NCBI GenBank assembly: GCA_020809705.1
Contig: CP085834.1
Span: forward strand, 62,001 to 126,000
Reading direction: 5' to 3'
From: Calonectria ilicicola
Taxonomy: Eukaryota; Ascomycota; Sordariomycetes; Hypocreales; Nectriaceae
Length of the DNA: 64,000 bases
Of this stretch, positions 34,600 through 46,773 are shown in pieces. The position numbers and the translations under genes are program-made. Under the pieces are notes generated by a model. It worked only from the letters and a program-made list of their open reading frames with translations, was not told where the DNA came from and made no database searches. Position 1 is the stretch's first letter, and the number at the start of each line of letters is the position of its first letter.

Positions 34600-34810
34600 T
34601 GTTAAATAAAAACTTATAAATCATTGATTTATAATATAATTGCTTAGAAATTAAAATATTAAAATTACTTATTAATAAAGGAAATATTCATCTATATATA
34701 TAACATATAGCCCCTCAAAAATAAAAATAATAATATAATATATAATTATTTACAAAGCCTAATTATAAGCTTATCCCTTTTTACCTTCCACTGTATTATA
34801 ACCTCTAACA
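34600..34810 (-). repeat. solo LTR-like unit, family B
   Basis: 211 bp starting TGTTAAAT and ending CTAACA. It is homologous, in inverted orientation, to 53725-54164 (shared CTTATCCCTTTTTACCTTCC and ATAGCCCCTC). It lies between the inverted-arm element and the truncated gypsy copy. No clear TSD, so it may be a partial copy. Confidence 0.5.
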
Positions 34811-34829
34811 ATTTTTATTCTATATATAT

Positions 34830-36478
34830 AAAGTAGTTATAATTATAATAGCTTACTTATAAGATATTCTTATATTTTTTATATATTATATTCAATTTAA
34901 GGTCATTATTCTTATATTAGATAGGCTAGGGATCGAGATTCTTTAATTACCATTTGCTTTATATAAGCAAGAAAACCTTATCTCCATTCTATAAAAATTC
35001 CCTTATCTATTAAGTTATTCTTTTTATACTAATTATCTATTTTCTTTTTCCATTCTTATTATAGATATAAGTATCCTACTATATTAGAGCATTATTAGTA
35101 TAGATATCTAATATAGATACTAAGATTCCTATTTCCTTAACTCATTTAAACCATTTATATAGTAAGTAGATTACTTCTTTTTCTTAAATTAACTATACCT
35201 TATAAATAATTTTATTAATTTTTTATTATAAAGTAAATTTAATTTTATAAAATTTATAATTTTCTTTTTATTATTTAATAATAATAATTAATTTATATTT
35301 AATAATAATAATAAAAGTAGTTTTTTTAATAGTATTATTTCTTTCTTCTAGTATTAAGATCTATTTATTTTTTCTAAAGAAGATTTTAATAATATTAAGT
35401 TATTTTCCTTCTTAAATAGATTTAAATTAATTTCTTATTTTTAAAAAGTAATATTTAAAAGATTTATATCCTTTCTTTCCATAATTAAAACATATAATCT
35501 TAATTTTATTATATCCTTAGATAGTACTAAGTTCTATAGATCCTAAGTAAGTCCTATATATAATACTTTATTATTTATTCTAGATCTTTTTTTATTTAAA
35601 ATATATAAGATTTTATTATTTTAAATATATTTCTTTTATTAATTAAATTATCTTTTATTAAATTTAATAAAATATTAATTATAAAATTTTATTTATTTAA
35701 GTTTATATAATTAATTAATAATTTATTATTTTATATTAATTATATTAAAATTATTTTTAATAATAATTTTAAAATATTCTTAATCTTTAAAAATTTCTTA
35801 GATTTCCTTATTCTAATTAATATTATCCTTATTTTCTAAATAATCTTTTATAATAGATTTAAATTATACTCCTATATTCTCTTAAAGAAGGATTTTAATA
35901 TATAATACTTAGGCTTTAGGAGTTATAAGTTAGGTTAGAAAGAAGTAAAAATATCTTTTTGTTTAAATAAGGAAGGGGATTATATTAGTGGCTTTTTTTA
36001 GGAAAGATTCTAGAACTAAAGATCTTAGAATTTTGCTAATATTTTTACTTTTGGTTTCTTTAATTATAATAATTCTAGCTATAACGGTCTGGTTAATTCC
36101 CAACTTGATAAACCAATCAGAACGAAGGGTTTATTGTTAGCAGGATAGTTAAGCGTGTTATAATAAATAGAGTAATGAAAGTATTATATTAGGTAATAGT
36201 CAATTGCAATTAAGGTAATTAAGTTATATTAAAAGCTAATTAATTCTATTTCTTATAGTAAGATCTGATCTATCTATATACTACTATATCTAAGGTTCTA
36301 TTATTATAATAATCAAATAGAATTAATTTAATAGTATTTATTATAATCTTTAATTATATTAAATGGGGGCTATTTGACTTTACTTTTATTAGTTGGTTAT
36401 GTGGGTCTAGGGTAGTTTAGTTTGATTGGTTGGGGTTCTGCCCGTGGTTACCGCCTTTTGGGTGTTCAGGTCATAACA
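34830..36478 (-). mobile_element. truncated Ty3/gypsy copy: 5' LTR plus gag-side sequence
   Basis: The LTR at about 36080-36478 (minus-strand reading begins TGTTATGACCTG and ends CAGACCGTTATA) matches the LTRs of the complete element at 46385-53351. Its outer half is not RIP-mutated (TTGGTTGGGGTTCTGCCCGT). The adjoining 34830-36075 aligns with 51265-52790, the gag side of the complete element. The pol half and the second LTR are absent. No flanking direct repeat. Confidence 0.65.
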
Positions 36479-37614
36479 GTACTTTTTATAAATAATTACC
36501 TTTTAAATTATATCTTAAATATTAATTATAATTTATTAAAAATATATTAAATATAAATATTAATATTTTTAAATTTATAATTACTTAAAAAATAAAGCTT
36601 ATTATATATAAATTTTATAATAAATATTACTAATATATAATTAGTTTTTATTAATTATACTTTATTAATTATTTAATTATTTATTATTTATACTTTTTAT
36701 TTTGTACTTTATATTTTATTTTTATTATTTTAATTATTATATTATTTATTTCAATCTATTAATTTTTTATTATATTTTTAAAAAGATTTATTTAATTATA
36801 TATTATTATATTTTATATTTAAAAGCTTTTCTTTTATAATATAAAGTTTTTATTTATTAAACTTTTTATTTTATATTATTTTATATATTATATTTATATA
36901 TTAAATAAATATATATAAAGTATATTTATTTATTTCTCTTATTTATCTTATATATTAAGTATTATAAAGGTTAATTATAATAAGAATATACTTAACTTTC
37001 TTAAATTAAATAATTTTACCTTTAAACTAATAATATAACTTTTTATATTTAAGTGTAAAATACTTAAGTATAATAATCCTAATAATAAAGAGTTCTTTAT
37101 AAAATAATAAAAATTATATATTAAAATTTATAATTTTAAATTTTTTTTTAAAATATAATTATTTAAATTATTTTAAAATTAATTTTAATTTATAATATAT
37201 TAATATATATTTATAAATATTTAATAATATATTAAAAAATTAAATTATAATAATAATAATTTTTAATAATTTTATATTAAATAAAATATTAATTTTAATA
37301 TAATAAAGCATTTTTAATAAATTAAAATAGCTTTTTTTAATTAAAATAATCTCTTAAATTATTCTTTATTAAAATAAGTAAGTTCTAATCACCTAACCTT
37401 ATTACCTAAGTAGCTCCCAGGTGGGTCGGTTTAGGTTATAACAGTGGGTCTACTCCCACACCATGCCACGGTTGAGTTTTGTGACCATCTTTCTTTGAGC
37501 GCCGTCACAACCTGCTTAACTCGGTTCCACCAGTTCTACAACCAATTTGATGCAGCATAGGAGCATCATCCTGTCATATGTACCTTTTCCTATCCCACAC
37601 AGACTCCTCCCACC

Positions 37615-38530
37615 ATGAACAACAGGATAAATCCTCCAGAGGATCCCCATTCGACTTCGGGATCCCCATTCGCGGAGCTAGGTCTGATGCCCCAACAGCT
37701 GGAGGTGATAGGCCCAGAGGACGATTGGACGGGGATTACGAGCGCTGCAGACAGAAGGAGGCTACAGAATAGACTCAACCAGCGGAGTTATCGCAAGCCG
37801 TGGCCCTCCTGATATCGAGACGAGCAACAGGCTAATTCATCTTCGCGCAGGTAAAAGGAGGGCTCCCTCCTCTCATCCCTCCGCAGAAACAAGGGTTACT
37901 ATCTCAAGCCTGCCTGGAAGAAGGAGCCCATCATTCGCGCCCGGAGAATTCGTTTTGCCGACTCAGGCAGGGCACCCAAGATGGTCCCGAGTCTCTAGAC
38001 AAACAAATGATAGTTTTGCCCGTGGCATCCGGGGGCCCTTGTCATTACCCATGGTTATCCAACTCAACACGTTCAATGCTCTTGCTTACAACGCATATCT
38101 GTTGGGTATCAAAATGGAGAGGCTCTGCGACGTGAAGCGATTGTCTCCTTTCACTGATGCGGTCTCCTGCATCCTAGATGAGAGATGCCCTTTCACCCTC
38201 CACCCGACGATTGTACAAAGGACAATCCCTCATCACCCGTGGATAGATCTTCTTCCATTGCCTCGCATGCGGGATAACCTTATCAGGGCTGTTCAAATTA
38301 TCGACGAGAGAGAAATAGGCGCCGACATTGTGAACGTTCAGGCCGTTGCTGATGAGAAGCCGACACTGATTGTCTGGGACGACCCTTCGAACCCTCGGTC
38401 GTGGGAGGCCAGCACTGCTTTTCTGCTGAAATGGGGTTACTTGTTGAGAGGATGCCAAGAGCTGATTGAGGCGACCAATTATTGGCGTGAGACGCGTGGA
38501 GAGACGCCTTTCGCCGTTGACGTGTCTTAG
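37615..38530 (+). pseudogene. bZIP / DUF3425 transcription factor, probably damaged
   Basis: From ATG 37615 the frame gives an acidic leader and then RRRLQNRLNQRSYRK, the fungal bZIP basic-region signature, but it hits a TGA at 37810-37812 right after it. A later frame of the same strand (about 37885-38530) gives a typical DUF3425 region: SLPMVIQLNTFNALAYNAYL, HHPWIDLLPLPRMRDNLIRA, then LIVWDDPSNPRSWEA and FLLKWGYLLRGCQELIEATNYWRE, ending normally. Introns that join the two parts need a 31-nt first intron, which is too short, so a frameshift or lost zipper segment is likely. The family encodes nuclear regulators of stress or secondary metabolism. It lies alone in the GC-balanced island between two AT blocks. 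Confidence 0.65.
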
Positions 38531-39007
38531 CAACTGGATGGACATAAGGATCAAAATTGCACTGCTTCAACGATTTGAACTGACCCTCAATCTGCATATC
38601 CACTAGATTACGTGTTTCCGATACCGCAGAAATAACCACGAGAACTAAGGAATCAAGCTCCCGGTAACGCTACAGTGGAGAAGGTCTGACAGGAAGCAGA
38701 ATTTTTGAGCTAGAATCATAAAGATGGAAGAGAGAATTTCCACCGCATAGTGCTTAGGAATTAGAATTATGGGAACGGCTGCATAGAGACATCCACAGGA
38801 TAAGCAAAAAGTTCTAGAAACCAAATCCCCAATTTCACCGTCCCACGACCGTATTATCTCAATGGATGTAGACTGCCCCGTAGGTCTCGATTCCGATTTC
38901 AGACTAGTAAAATAGTATGAGAAGCTGCTGCAGAATCATCGCATTTGTGGCTCCCGACCCTCAGGTCTTAGGCATGTGGAACTCTTGACATGCTACCAAG
39001 AGAACTT
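38531..39007. other. intergenic, no gene seen
   Basis: 477 bp between convergent genes. No feature recognised. Confidence 0.5.
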
Positions 39008-39655
39008 TTAGACCCCAAGAAGCGACCTATTGCCTATAAACGGTCCTTGGAAATCTATTCTTCGTTCCGAAACTCGCCAATCCGGCCGTTCATCAACCAT
39101 GACCTTCACAAGAGTATCGGAGTACTTGCCCCACACCGTTACCGACTGACCTTCGAGAGACCCAACTCCAAAGTGTATAGCTCGACCATAAGTTCTAACC
39201 TTTGCCGTCCAATTATCCGTTATATTGATATCTTGGGTGGTCAGAGAATGCTGGGTGATTAAATCGCCGACTTGGTTTCGCAAAGCCATTGTCACGTTGG
39301 CCAGCCCGCTAATCGCGTCCATGGGTGCAGGATAGTGCATCAGAATATCTTCAGTGAACACTGTCGCCAACATATCCCAATCCTTATCGTCCATGGTGTA
39401 TGAGTAGCGTACAAGAGTATTGCGAATGAGCTCATAATCTGATGGAGACGATTGCAACGGAAAGTCCTGACTGCCGAGGGTCACATTTGTATTGACAGGA
39501 CCGTTCAGCTGAGACCCGGTCTCAGCTATGTCACTTCCTATTCAAATGGTTAGCCTACAGTTCGTCTAGGGCATAGAGCAATTAGAGTAACTACCAAACG
39601 AGGCAGCAGAAGCAAAGCCCAAACTAGTTTGAGTAAGGAGCAAAGAGAAACGCAT
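39008..39655 (-). CDS. secreted SnoaL-like (NTF2-fold) protein
   Basis: Two exons (39655-39595 and 39537-39008) encode about 196 aa. The leader MRFSLLLTQTSLGFASAASF is a signal peptide. The mature part has the SnoaL_4 pattern: DYELIRNTLVRYSYTMDDKD near the start, WDMLATVFTEDILMHYPAP, a THQH-like QHSLTTQDI segment, and a WRVSERRIDF strand near the end. NTF2-fold relatives include scytalone dehydratase and polyketide cyclases, but many secreted fungal members have no known reaction. Length is normal and the frame is intact, although the gene lies between two RIP-like blocks. Confidence 0.75.
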
Positions 39656-40180
39656 CTTAGAAGTAAAGAGGTGGGATAGGTTTTAATTGTATACAGTTAG
39701 TTTTTCATGAGTAATAAATGGCAGTCTTGAGCATTCCGGAGGGCATCTTTATCTATTAAGTAGTTCTGATGAAGACCAACAAATTTCATGACATGAGAAA
39801 TAACGAGATTCTTGGCTTAGCTTTGCACACAATTAGTTGAACTTTAACAAAGGGAACGGATGACTCTAGGTGGCGATTGGGTTGATTTGGGACCTTCCTT
39901 TGTTGATCCAAATTACGAGGCATTGTATCCAGTCGGTAAGTGTACACACAAATTCATGGTCGAACTCTAGTGTATCTAAGTTCCGGACTCGTCGGCATTG
40001 TTCGCTTGAGATGGCATCATAGATTTAGAAGCTGCAGAAGGCACTAAGTGAGACTCATATCATTACTCCTCAAAGGATCCACTCCATCACTTTTGGTCGA
40101 ATCATGCCATGGCAAATGGCAAGGAAGACTGTGTCTGATGCATAATCAAAGATTGTCTGCGTTATACATTCTTCAACTTA
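39656..40180. other. intergenic, no gene seen
   Basis: Promoter side of the SnoaL-like gene. Nothing else recognised. Confidence 0.45.
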
Positions 40181-40331
40181 AGACCGCACCCTTGTCAAGG
40201 GACCTCCCCCCAAGGGACCCCCGTGACTTTTACCACTGGAAAGATTTCCCATTGCTTAGATAATCGACAAATTTTGGTGGTGAAAGTCACGGGGGTCCCT
40301 TGGGGGAGGTCCCTTGACAAGGGTGCAGTCT
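40181..40331. mobile_element. hairpin MITE with TA target duplication
   Basis: 151 bp. Left arm AGACCGCACCCTTGTCAAGG and on to GTGACTTTTACCAC; the right arm (about 40277-40331) is its near-perfect inverted copy. TA flanks at 40179-40180 and 40332-40333. The short loop contains no gene. Likely a non-autonomous Tc1/mariner-type element. Not RIP-affected. Confidence 0.7.
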
Positions 40332-40477
40332 TATGCACGGCCCGGCAGGGCTCAACAAGTGAGGGATGCGATGTATCAACATAGCGCTAGGGGCTGGTAT
40401 ACGGCTTATTAATTAACGCGCTAATGCAGCTTGCTTACAGTGGGCCTGTTCCCCATAGGGCAATGCGGATGTCGCTA

Positions 40478-40682
40478 CCGTATTAACTTAATGGATTCGG
40501 ATTGCCCCGGGGTCTCAATACCCTTGTCGAGACCAATTGACTGTGCCCAATGAGCGATTGATCTCTCTGTGGGCCGTTTGATCGAGTTGCTAACTGACTT
40601 TTGGCTGACAAGAGGACATGTCACTGGTCTGACAGGGGGATCAGGACCCACGGGTCAATCCGAATCCATTGAGTTAATACGG
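40478..40682. mobile_element. second MITE-like inverted-repeat element
   Basis: 205 bp with about 28-bp inverted ends (CCGTATTAACTTAATGGATT at the left, mirrored by AATCCATTGAGTTAATACGG at the right) and flanking TA at 40476-40477 and 40683-40684. No coding content. Confidence 0.6.
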
Positions 40683-40865
40683 TACGTGATGGGTCGATTA
40701 GGCTCACCATGTTCAAGGGGAAAGATCATGTAATTCGGATACAAACGCCGTGCTTGCAGCTAAGAATTGCGGGGCATCGTTCCCTTGCCTTCTGAGATTT
40801 GTCATTCTGGATTCTAGCGTTATTACATCAAATAGCGGTGGAGCCACACAAAGTGTGAAAGTGAT

Positions 40866-41020
40866 GGGAGTTTTCTGCCTTACATGAAGGCATTATCTGC
40901 CTTCTGCGGGTCTTGTTCCGGAATAGTGGCTGGGATGTGCTGCTGATGCCTTATGCGGAAGTTGTGGAACATCGGGGGTTGTATAATTGCCTGCGGCCTC
41001 GACACCCCCATTGGATCGTT
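40866..41020. repeat. dispersed repeat, copy 1
   Basis: Aligns with 58075-58235 in the same orientation: TTTCTGCCTTACATGAAGGC versus TTTCTGCCTCACACGAAGGC, and GATGCCTTATGCGGAAG versus GATGCCTTACGCGAAGG, followed by TGTATAATTGCCTGCGGC versus TGTGCAATTGCCTGTGGC. Family unknown; probably a TE relic. Confidence 0.5.
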
Positions 41021-41469
41021 ATAGGCCCCCTACCATTGCAGCCCACACACATTCGCGGGCGTTATCTCTAGCTCCTTTCCACGTAGGGCAAGACCTCTTT
41101 ACTGCAGGGGTCTGACAAGTCTGGGTCCATTCGGGCTCGGGATCCCGGGCTCGGAGTGCTCAATAGTCCGAATGGGGAGTTGCAGCACTAAAGTATAATA
41201 ATATAGGTGTAATGGTTCATGTCTGCGGGTATGGCAGGGAATAATGTTTCTCTATGGTCTAGGGGATAAAGGAGTAAGAGTTATTATTATTTATTAAAAA
41301 ATAGGATTTTATTATAGTAATTATTAGAGAATATTAATAGGTAGAATTAGATATATTAGTAAAAGTAATAAAAGAAAGATATTATATTTAATAATAAATT
41401 AATTAATTAAAATAATTAATTAAGAATAATTAAATTATATTAAAAATTAAATTAAATTTTAAGAATTAT

Positions 41470-44400
41470 AATTTTTATAATAATAATTATATTTTTATTA
41501 AATATTAAATAAAAAAAAGCACTTTTAATTACTTAAATAGGTACTATCTAGCCTTCCCTTTTTCTTAACCTTAGAATTACTTTCTTTAATCTTTATAAAT
41601 AACATATATGATAAGTGAGTGCCCTAGACAAGCGAGCGCCCCAAAAATCCCTTATATATAATATAAACTATTTAATTAAATACTTCTTAATAATTAATAA
41701 TATCTTAATTAAATATTAAAGTTAAAATTCTTTTTTTTTTAAATTTTTTAAAAGAATTTAAAATTAAATTTATAAAAAGTAAAAGTAATTTATAAAGTAA
41801 ATTATTAATAATTATATTATTAATAAAAAAGAATTTAATTTTAAAATAATATTATTTTTAATTTATAAAAATTATTTAATTTAAAAAAAAGATTATTATT
41901 AATTTTATTTTAAATTTAAATTTATAAAGATTTTTTTTTAATTTTATAATATTAAAAAAATAATAAATTAATTATTTATTAATTAAAATATATTATTTAT
42001 TAATAAATATTAAATTTTAAATTTTATTAAATATTATTTAAAATTTAAAATATATTTCTTTTATAAATATAATTATAAAAAAATTAAATATAAAGATTTA
42101 AAGATTATTAATAATTAATTTTAATTTATATTAAATATAATTAAAAAGTATAATATTTAATTAAATAATATATATAATCTTAATAAAATTAATTTTATAA
42201 TAAATATTATTATAAGTAGAATAATTATAATAAATATAAAAATATATTTAAATTTAAAATTAATCTAATTTAGAAACTAAGAATAAATAATAATAATTTA
42301 AGCTATTAATATAAAAGGCTAGATTATTCTATTATTTCTTATTACTATAAGCTAATATTATTTTATTAATTAATATTAAGAAAGTAATCTTTTAGATAAT
42401 TAGGTTATTATTATTATTTAAAATAGTTAGATTGATAATAAAGTAAATCTTAAGTAATTAAAGTATTTTAATTATTATATAAATAATTAATTAATTAATT
42501 ATTATATAAGCAATTAATTAATTAATTATTATATAAGCAATTAATTAATTAATTATTATTATTTTTTAATTTTTAATAATTATAAAAATTATTATTTAAT
42601 TTAATTTAAAGAATATTATAAGAATAATAAAATTATTATACTTTATATACTATTTAATTTATTTTATCTACTTTAATTACTTAATATTATATACTTTAAG
42701 CTATTAAAAATAATATATAAGAAAAAATAGAGTAATTAATTAAATACTTTATTATTTATATTTTAAAGATTAACTTCTTTTTAATCTTTTATAATATATA
42801 TAAAGCTACTATAATAAAAAAAATTAAAATAGGTTTTAAAGGAGTTAGATTTAATCCTTTAAATTTAAAAAATATTATATTAAAGCTTAATATATAATTA
42901 TAAACTTTAATATTATTTAATTAAATAATTAATCTATTTATAATTTAGATATTAAAAACTCTAAAGATTATTATTAAGATTAGCTTATAATTTAAGTATT
43001 TTATAAAATAAATTAAAAGATTTTAAAATATTTTTTAAAATTTATTATTAAGATATTATAATTACTTTTTAAAAAAATAAAAAAAATTATATATAAAATA
43101 ATATTATTAAAATTAAAAATATAAAATCTTAAATAAATAAATAAAATATTTAATAAATATTATAAAGTAAAAAGAACTTAATTATAAGATAGAAGAATAA
43201 TAATAGTAGCTAATATAAAAAAAGCAATTAATTAAATAAATATAAATATATAAATATAAATAAAAGTATTATAAAGTAATAATTAAAGGAAGTTAGTATA
43301 ATCGGGGGAATAGTATTATAATACTTATAATAAGATTGATTATAATATAAGAATATATTAAGTAATTATTAAGATCTCCAAGAAAGAGGATAATAATTAA
43401 AATTAATTAATTAGATGTTTTATAGTATTTTTATTTTAGTTTGAAAATAGGGTATAGTAAGAAGTGGGGCGCTTGCTTATCTGCGGCGCTCGCTTATTAT
43501 GTATGTTAAATCTTACTTTTTTTAAATCTTATTTATTTAGTTTTTATATTTATTATTAATAATATTTATTAAAAAGCTTTTTTTTTAATTTAAATTCTTA
43601 AATCTAAATTTATTATATTTTTATATTATTTTTTTTAAAATTTAATATTTTTTTTAATAAATTTTTAATTATTTATATTAAGATTATTAATAAAAATATA
43701 AAATATTTAAAATTTATATATAATAAGTTTTATTTTTTAATAAATTATAAAATTAATTTTAAGATTTATATTTAATTTATTTTTAATAAATTTTAATTAA
43801 TATTTAATATATAATATAAAAAATAATTATATATAAAAAGTATTATTAATATATCTTTTAATAAATAAGTAGTTTCAATTATAAAAAATATAATATTTCA
43901 ATAATATTATATTAAAGATAATAAAGAATATATATTAGGATTTATAGTTTTAATAAAAGAAACTATTTTAAATATAATTATTTAAGTTTTTATAAAGGTA
44001 ATCTTATTATAAAGTTAATTGTATCTTAATTAGGTGAATTATATAGTTAAACTTAATTATATTTGTTATTATTATAGCTTTAAAGCTCCCTTTAAATTAA
44101 AGCCTATAATTTACTAAAATAATTTTTATAAATTTTATATATTAAGTAAATATATTAATTTTATTTAATTAAAATCATTTTTAAAATTATTTTTTAATTA
44201 AAAATTAATAAGTAATATTTTTAAATAAAAATAAATAATAAATAAAAATTATTATATAATAAAGAATTAATATTATAAAAAAATAATAAAAAATTATTTT
44301 TTTAAAAAAAATTAAATTAAAATTATTAAATAAAAGATTTAAAAAATTTAAAATTTTTTTTTAGAATAAAAAAATAATAAATGTAAATTAAAAAATATTA

Positions 44401-45655
44401 AAAATAATAAAATAATATTAAAAGCTAAATAAAAATAATATATTTATTTAATTAGATTTTATTTTTAATAAAATTAATTATAAATTAAAAAGTAAGAAAT
44501 ATTTTATTATAATTTTAAAATATTAAATAAATTTAATAAAATAAAGATTATTAAAATTATAAATATTATTAAAATAAATTTATTAAAATTTTTTATAAAT
44601 TTAAATTTAAAAATAATTAATTAATTTATTATAAATTTTAATAATTTTCTTTTTATTATTTTTTTTAAAAGAATTTCTTTAATTTTTTTAAATAATAAAT
44701 AAGATTTTATAATAATTCTTATATTTTTTTATTATATTTTATTTATTTTATATAATAATATAATTTCTTATTAATAATATTTTTCTTTAAAATCTTTTTA
44801 ATAATATATTCTTCTTATAACTTAATTATTAATTTAATATATAATTTTATATTAATAATAATAATATTAATTATAGGTTTAAATAAAAAAATATAAAAAA
44901 TTAAATAAATCTTAATATCTTTTATTTTAGTAAATTGTAGGCTTTAACTTGGAGAGAGCTTTAAAGCTATAATAGTAATAAATACAATTAATTTTATAAT
45001 AAAATTACCTTTATAAAAACTTAAATAATTATATTTAAAATAGCTTCTCTTACTAAGATTATAAATCCTAATATATATCCTTTATTATTTTTAATATAAT
45101 ATTATTTAAATACTATATTTTTTATAATTTAAATTACTTATTTATTAAAAGATATATTAATAATACTTTTTATATATAATTATTTTTTATATTATATATT
45201 AAATATTAATTAAAACTTATTAAAAATAAATTAAATATAAATCTTAAAATTATTTTTATAATTTATTCAAAAATAAAACTTATTATATATAAATTTTAAA
45301 TATTTTATATTTTTATTAATAATCTTAATATAAATAATTAAAAGTTTATTAAAAAAAATATTAAATCTTAAAAAAAATAATATAAAAATATAATAAATTT
45401 AAACTTAAGAATTTAAATTTAAAAGAAAAAAGTTTTATAATAGATATTATTAGTAATAAGTATAAGAATTAGATAAATAAGATTTAAAAAGAAATAAAAT
45501 TTATTTGTAAAGATTAAGAGAGATAATAAATAAATTTTATATAGATTTTAAGATTAAGAAAAAAGAAAAGCTAGATAGTATTTATTTAAGTAATTAAAAG
45601 TGCTTTTTTTGTATTTAATATTTAATAAAAATATAATTATTATTAATATCTTTTA
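41470..45655. mobile_element. long inverted-arm (palindromic) element, interrupted by a TIR transposon
   Basis: The right arm (about 44925-45655) is the inverted copy of the left arm, which is itself split into about 41470-41601 and 43507-44125 by the Fot1-like insertion. Examples: AGCACTTTTAATTACTTAAATA at 41518 against its mirror at about 45590, and GCTTTAAAGCTCCC near 44083 against GAGAGAGCTTTAAAGC near 44955. Arms are roughly 740 bp, loop about 800 bp, all RIP-like. It may be a long-TIR DNA element or two inverted copies of another repeat. Confidence 0.65.
41602..43506. mobile_element. Fot1/Pot2-like TIR DNA transposon, copy 2 (RIP-degraded)
   Basis: 1905 bp with the same terminal motif as copy 1: left ACATATATGATAAGTGAGTG, right mirrored ACATACATAATAAGCGAGCG, each followed by a second AAGCRAGCGCCCCA. 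TA flanks at 41600-41601 and 43507-43508. The interior aligns almost base for base with 30480-32200. It is longer because of an extra tandem AATTAATTAATTATTATATA unit near 42500 and about 75 bp near 43335-43410. No transposase frame survives. Confidence 0.85.
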
Positions 45656-45699
45656 ATAAATTAAATTTATAATTATTTTTTAAGATTTTTTTTAATAAA

Positions 45700-46384
45700 A
45701 TATTAATTAAAATATTTAAAATTAAATTTTTTATTTTTTTATTTTATAATAATATTTTTTATAATAAAAAAAATTATCTTTTTCTTTTTTAAAAATAACT
45801 TTTTATTTATTTAAAATTATAATATTTTTTTATTTATATATAAATAAACTTTAATTTTATTTTTATTTTAAAGTATAATTATTATATTTATTTAAATTTA
45901 AATAATACTTTAATATTTATTAATTTTTTTAATTTAAAATAAAATATATTAAATATAAATCTAAAGTGAATAAAAATAAATATAATTTTAATATTTAATT
46001 AATAAGATATATTAAGAATAAGTTAAGTAATAAAAAGCTTTTTAATTTAATTTATTTATTTATAATTAATATAATATTATAAATAATATTTAATTTTTGA
46101 ATTTTATCTTTTAATTTATCTATTAATTTAAAATTAGAAGGTAATTATAAGCTTATATTTTAAGCTTATATATATTATTAATTCTTATTAGAATTTAAAT
46201 ATAAATAATTATTTATAATTAAAGATAATTTTAACTAGTAATTTATATATTATAATTATATATTAAAAAAAATGTAAGTAAATTATTTTTCTTTTATTAT
46301 TTTATTATAAAAAATATAATAAATAAATTTAATAAATTAATTAATAATAATAAAGATAAAATTATAGTATTTCTTTATAATAGG
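45700..46384 (-). mobile_element. older Ty3/gypsy copy, left part of a split element
   Basis: Aligns with the integrase-side interior of the complete element (about 47780-48366); for example, AAATAAACTTTAATTTTATT here against AAATAAACTTAAGTTTTATT there. It stops exactly at the ATAGG target repeat (46380-46384), where the complete element begins. The continuation lies at 53352 onward. Heavily mutated; no coding frame. Confidence 0.65.
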
Positions 46385-46773
46385 TGTAACGGTCTGGTCA
46401 ATTCCCAACTTAATAAACCAATCAGAATAAAGGATTTATTATTAATAGGATGGTTAGGTGTGTTATAATAAATAAAGTAATAGAAATATTATATTAGGTA
46501 ATAGTTAATTATAATTAAAGTAATTAAATTATATTAAAAGCTAATTAATTCTATTTTTTATAGTAGAATCTAATCTATTTATATACTATTATCTTATTTT
46601 AATATATATAGTATACTTAGTGTACTAAGTATAATACTTTTTATATTTATTATAATAATTGCCTTTATTACTTTTTATTTAATTAGTTATATATAATTAT
46701 AAGGTAGTTAGTTTTTTATAAGGTATAGTATTCTATTATCTTAGATTGCCCTAGGTATAATATAGGTTGTAAT
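46385..46773 (-). repeat. 3' LTR of the gypsy element
   Basis: 389 bp. The plus-strand left end is TGTAACGGTCTGGTCAATTC; the right end is TATAGGTTGTAATA. It aligns along its whole length with 52962-53351 and with 36080-36280. Confidence 0.85.

Larger units (their letters stand above)
30170..37400. repeat. AT-rich, RIP-like repeat block 1
   Basis: About 7.2 kb of almost pure A/T sequence with abrupt borders to ordinary DNA. C and G are nearly absent apart from short islands at TE ends. No intact gene; the open frames here are low-complexity. Repeats recognisable inside are listed separately: a TIR element, inverted-arm elements, LTRs and a truncated gypsy copy. The pattern is that of RIP-mutated heterochromatin. 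Confidence 0.85.
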
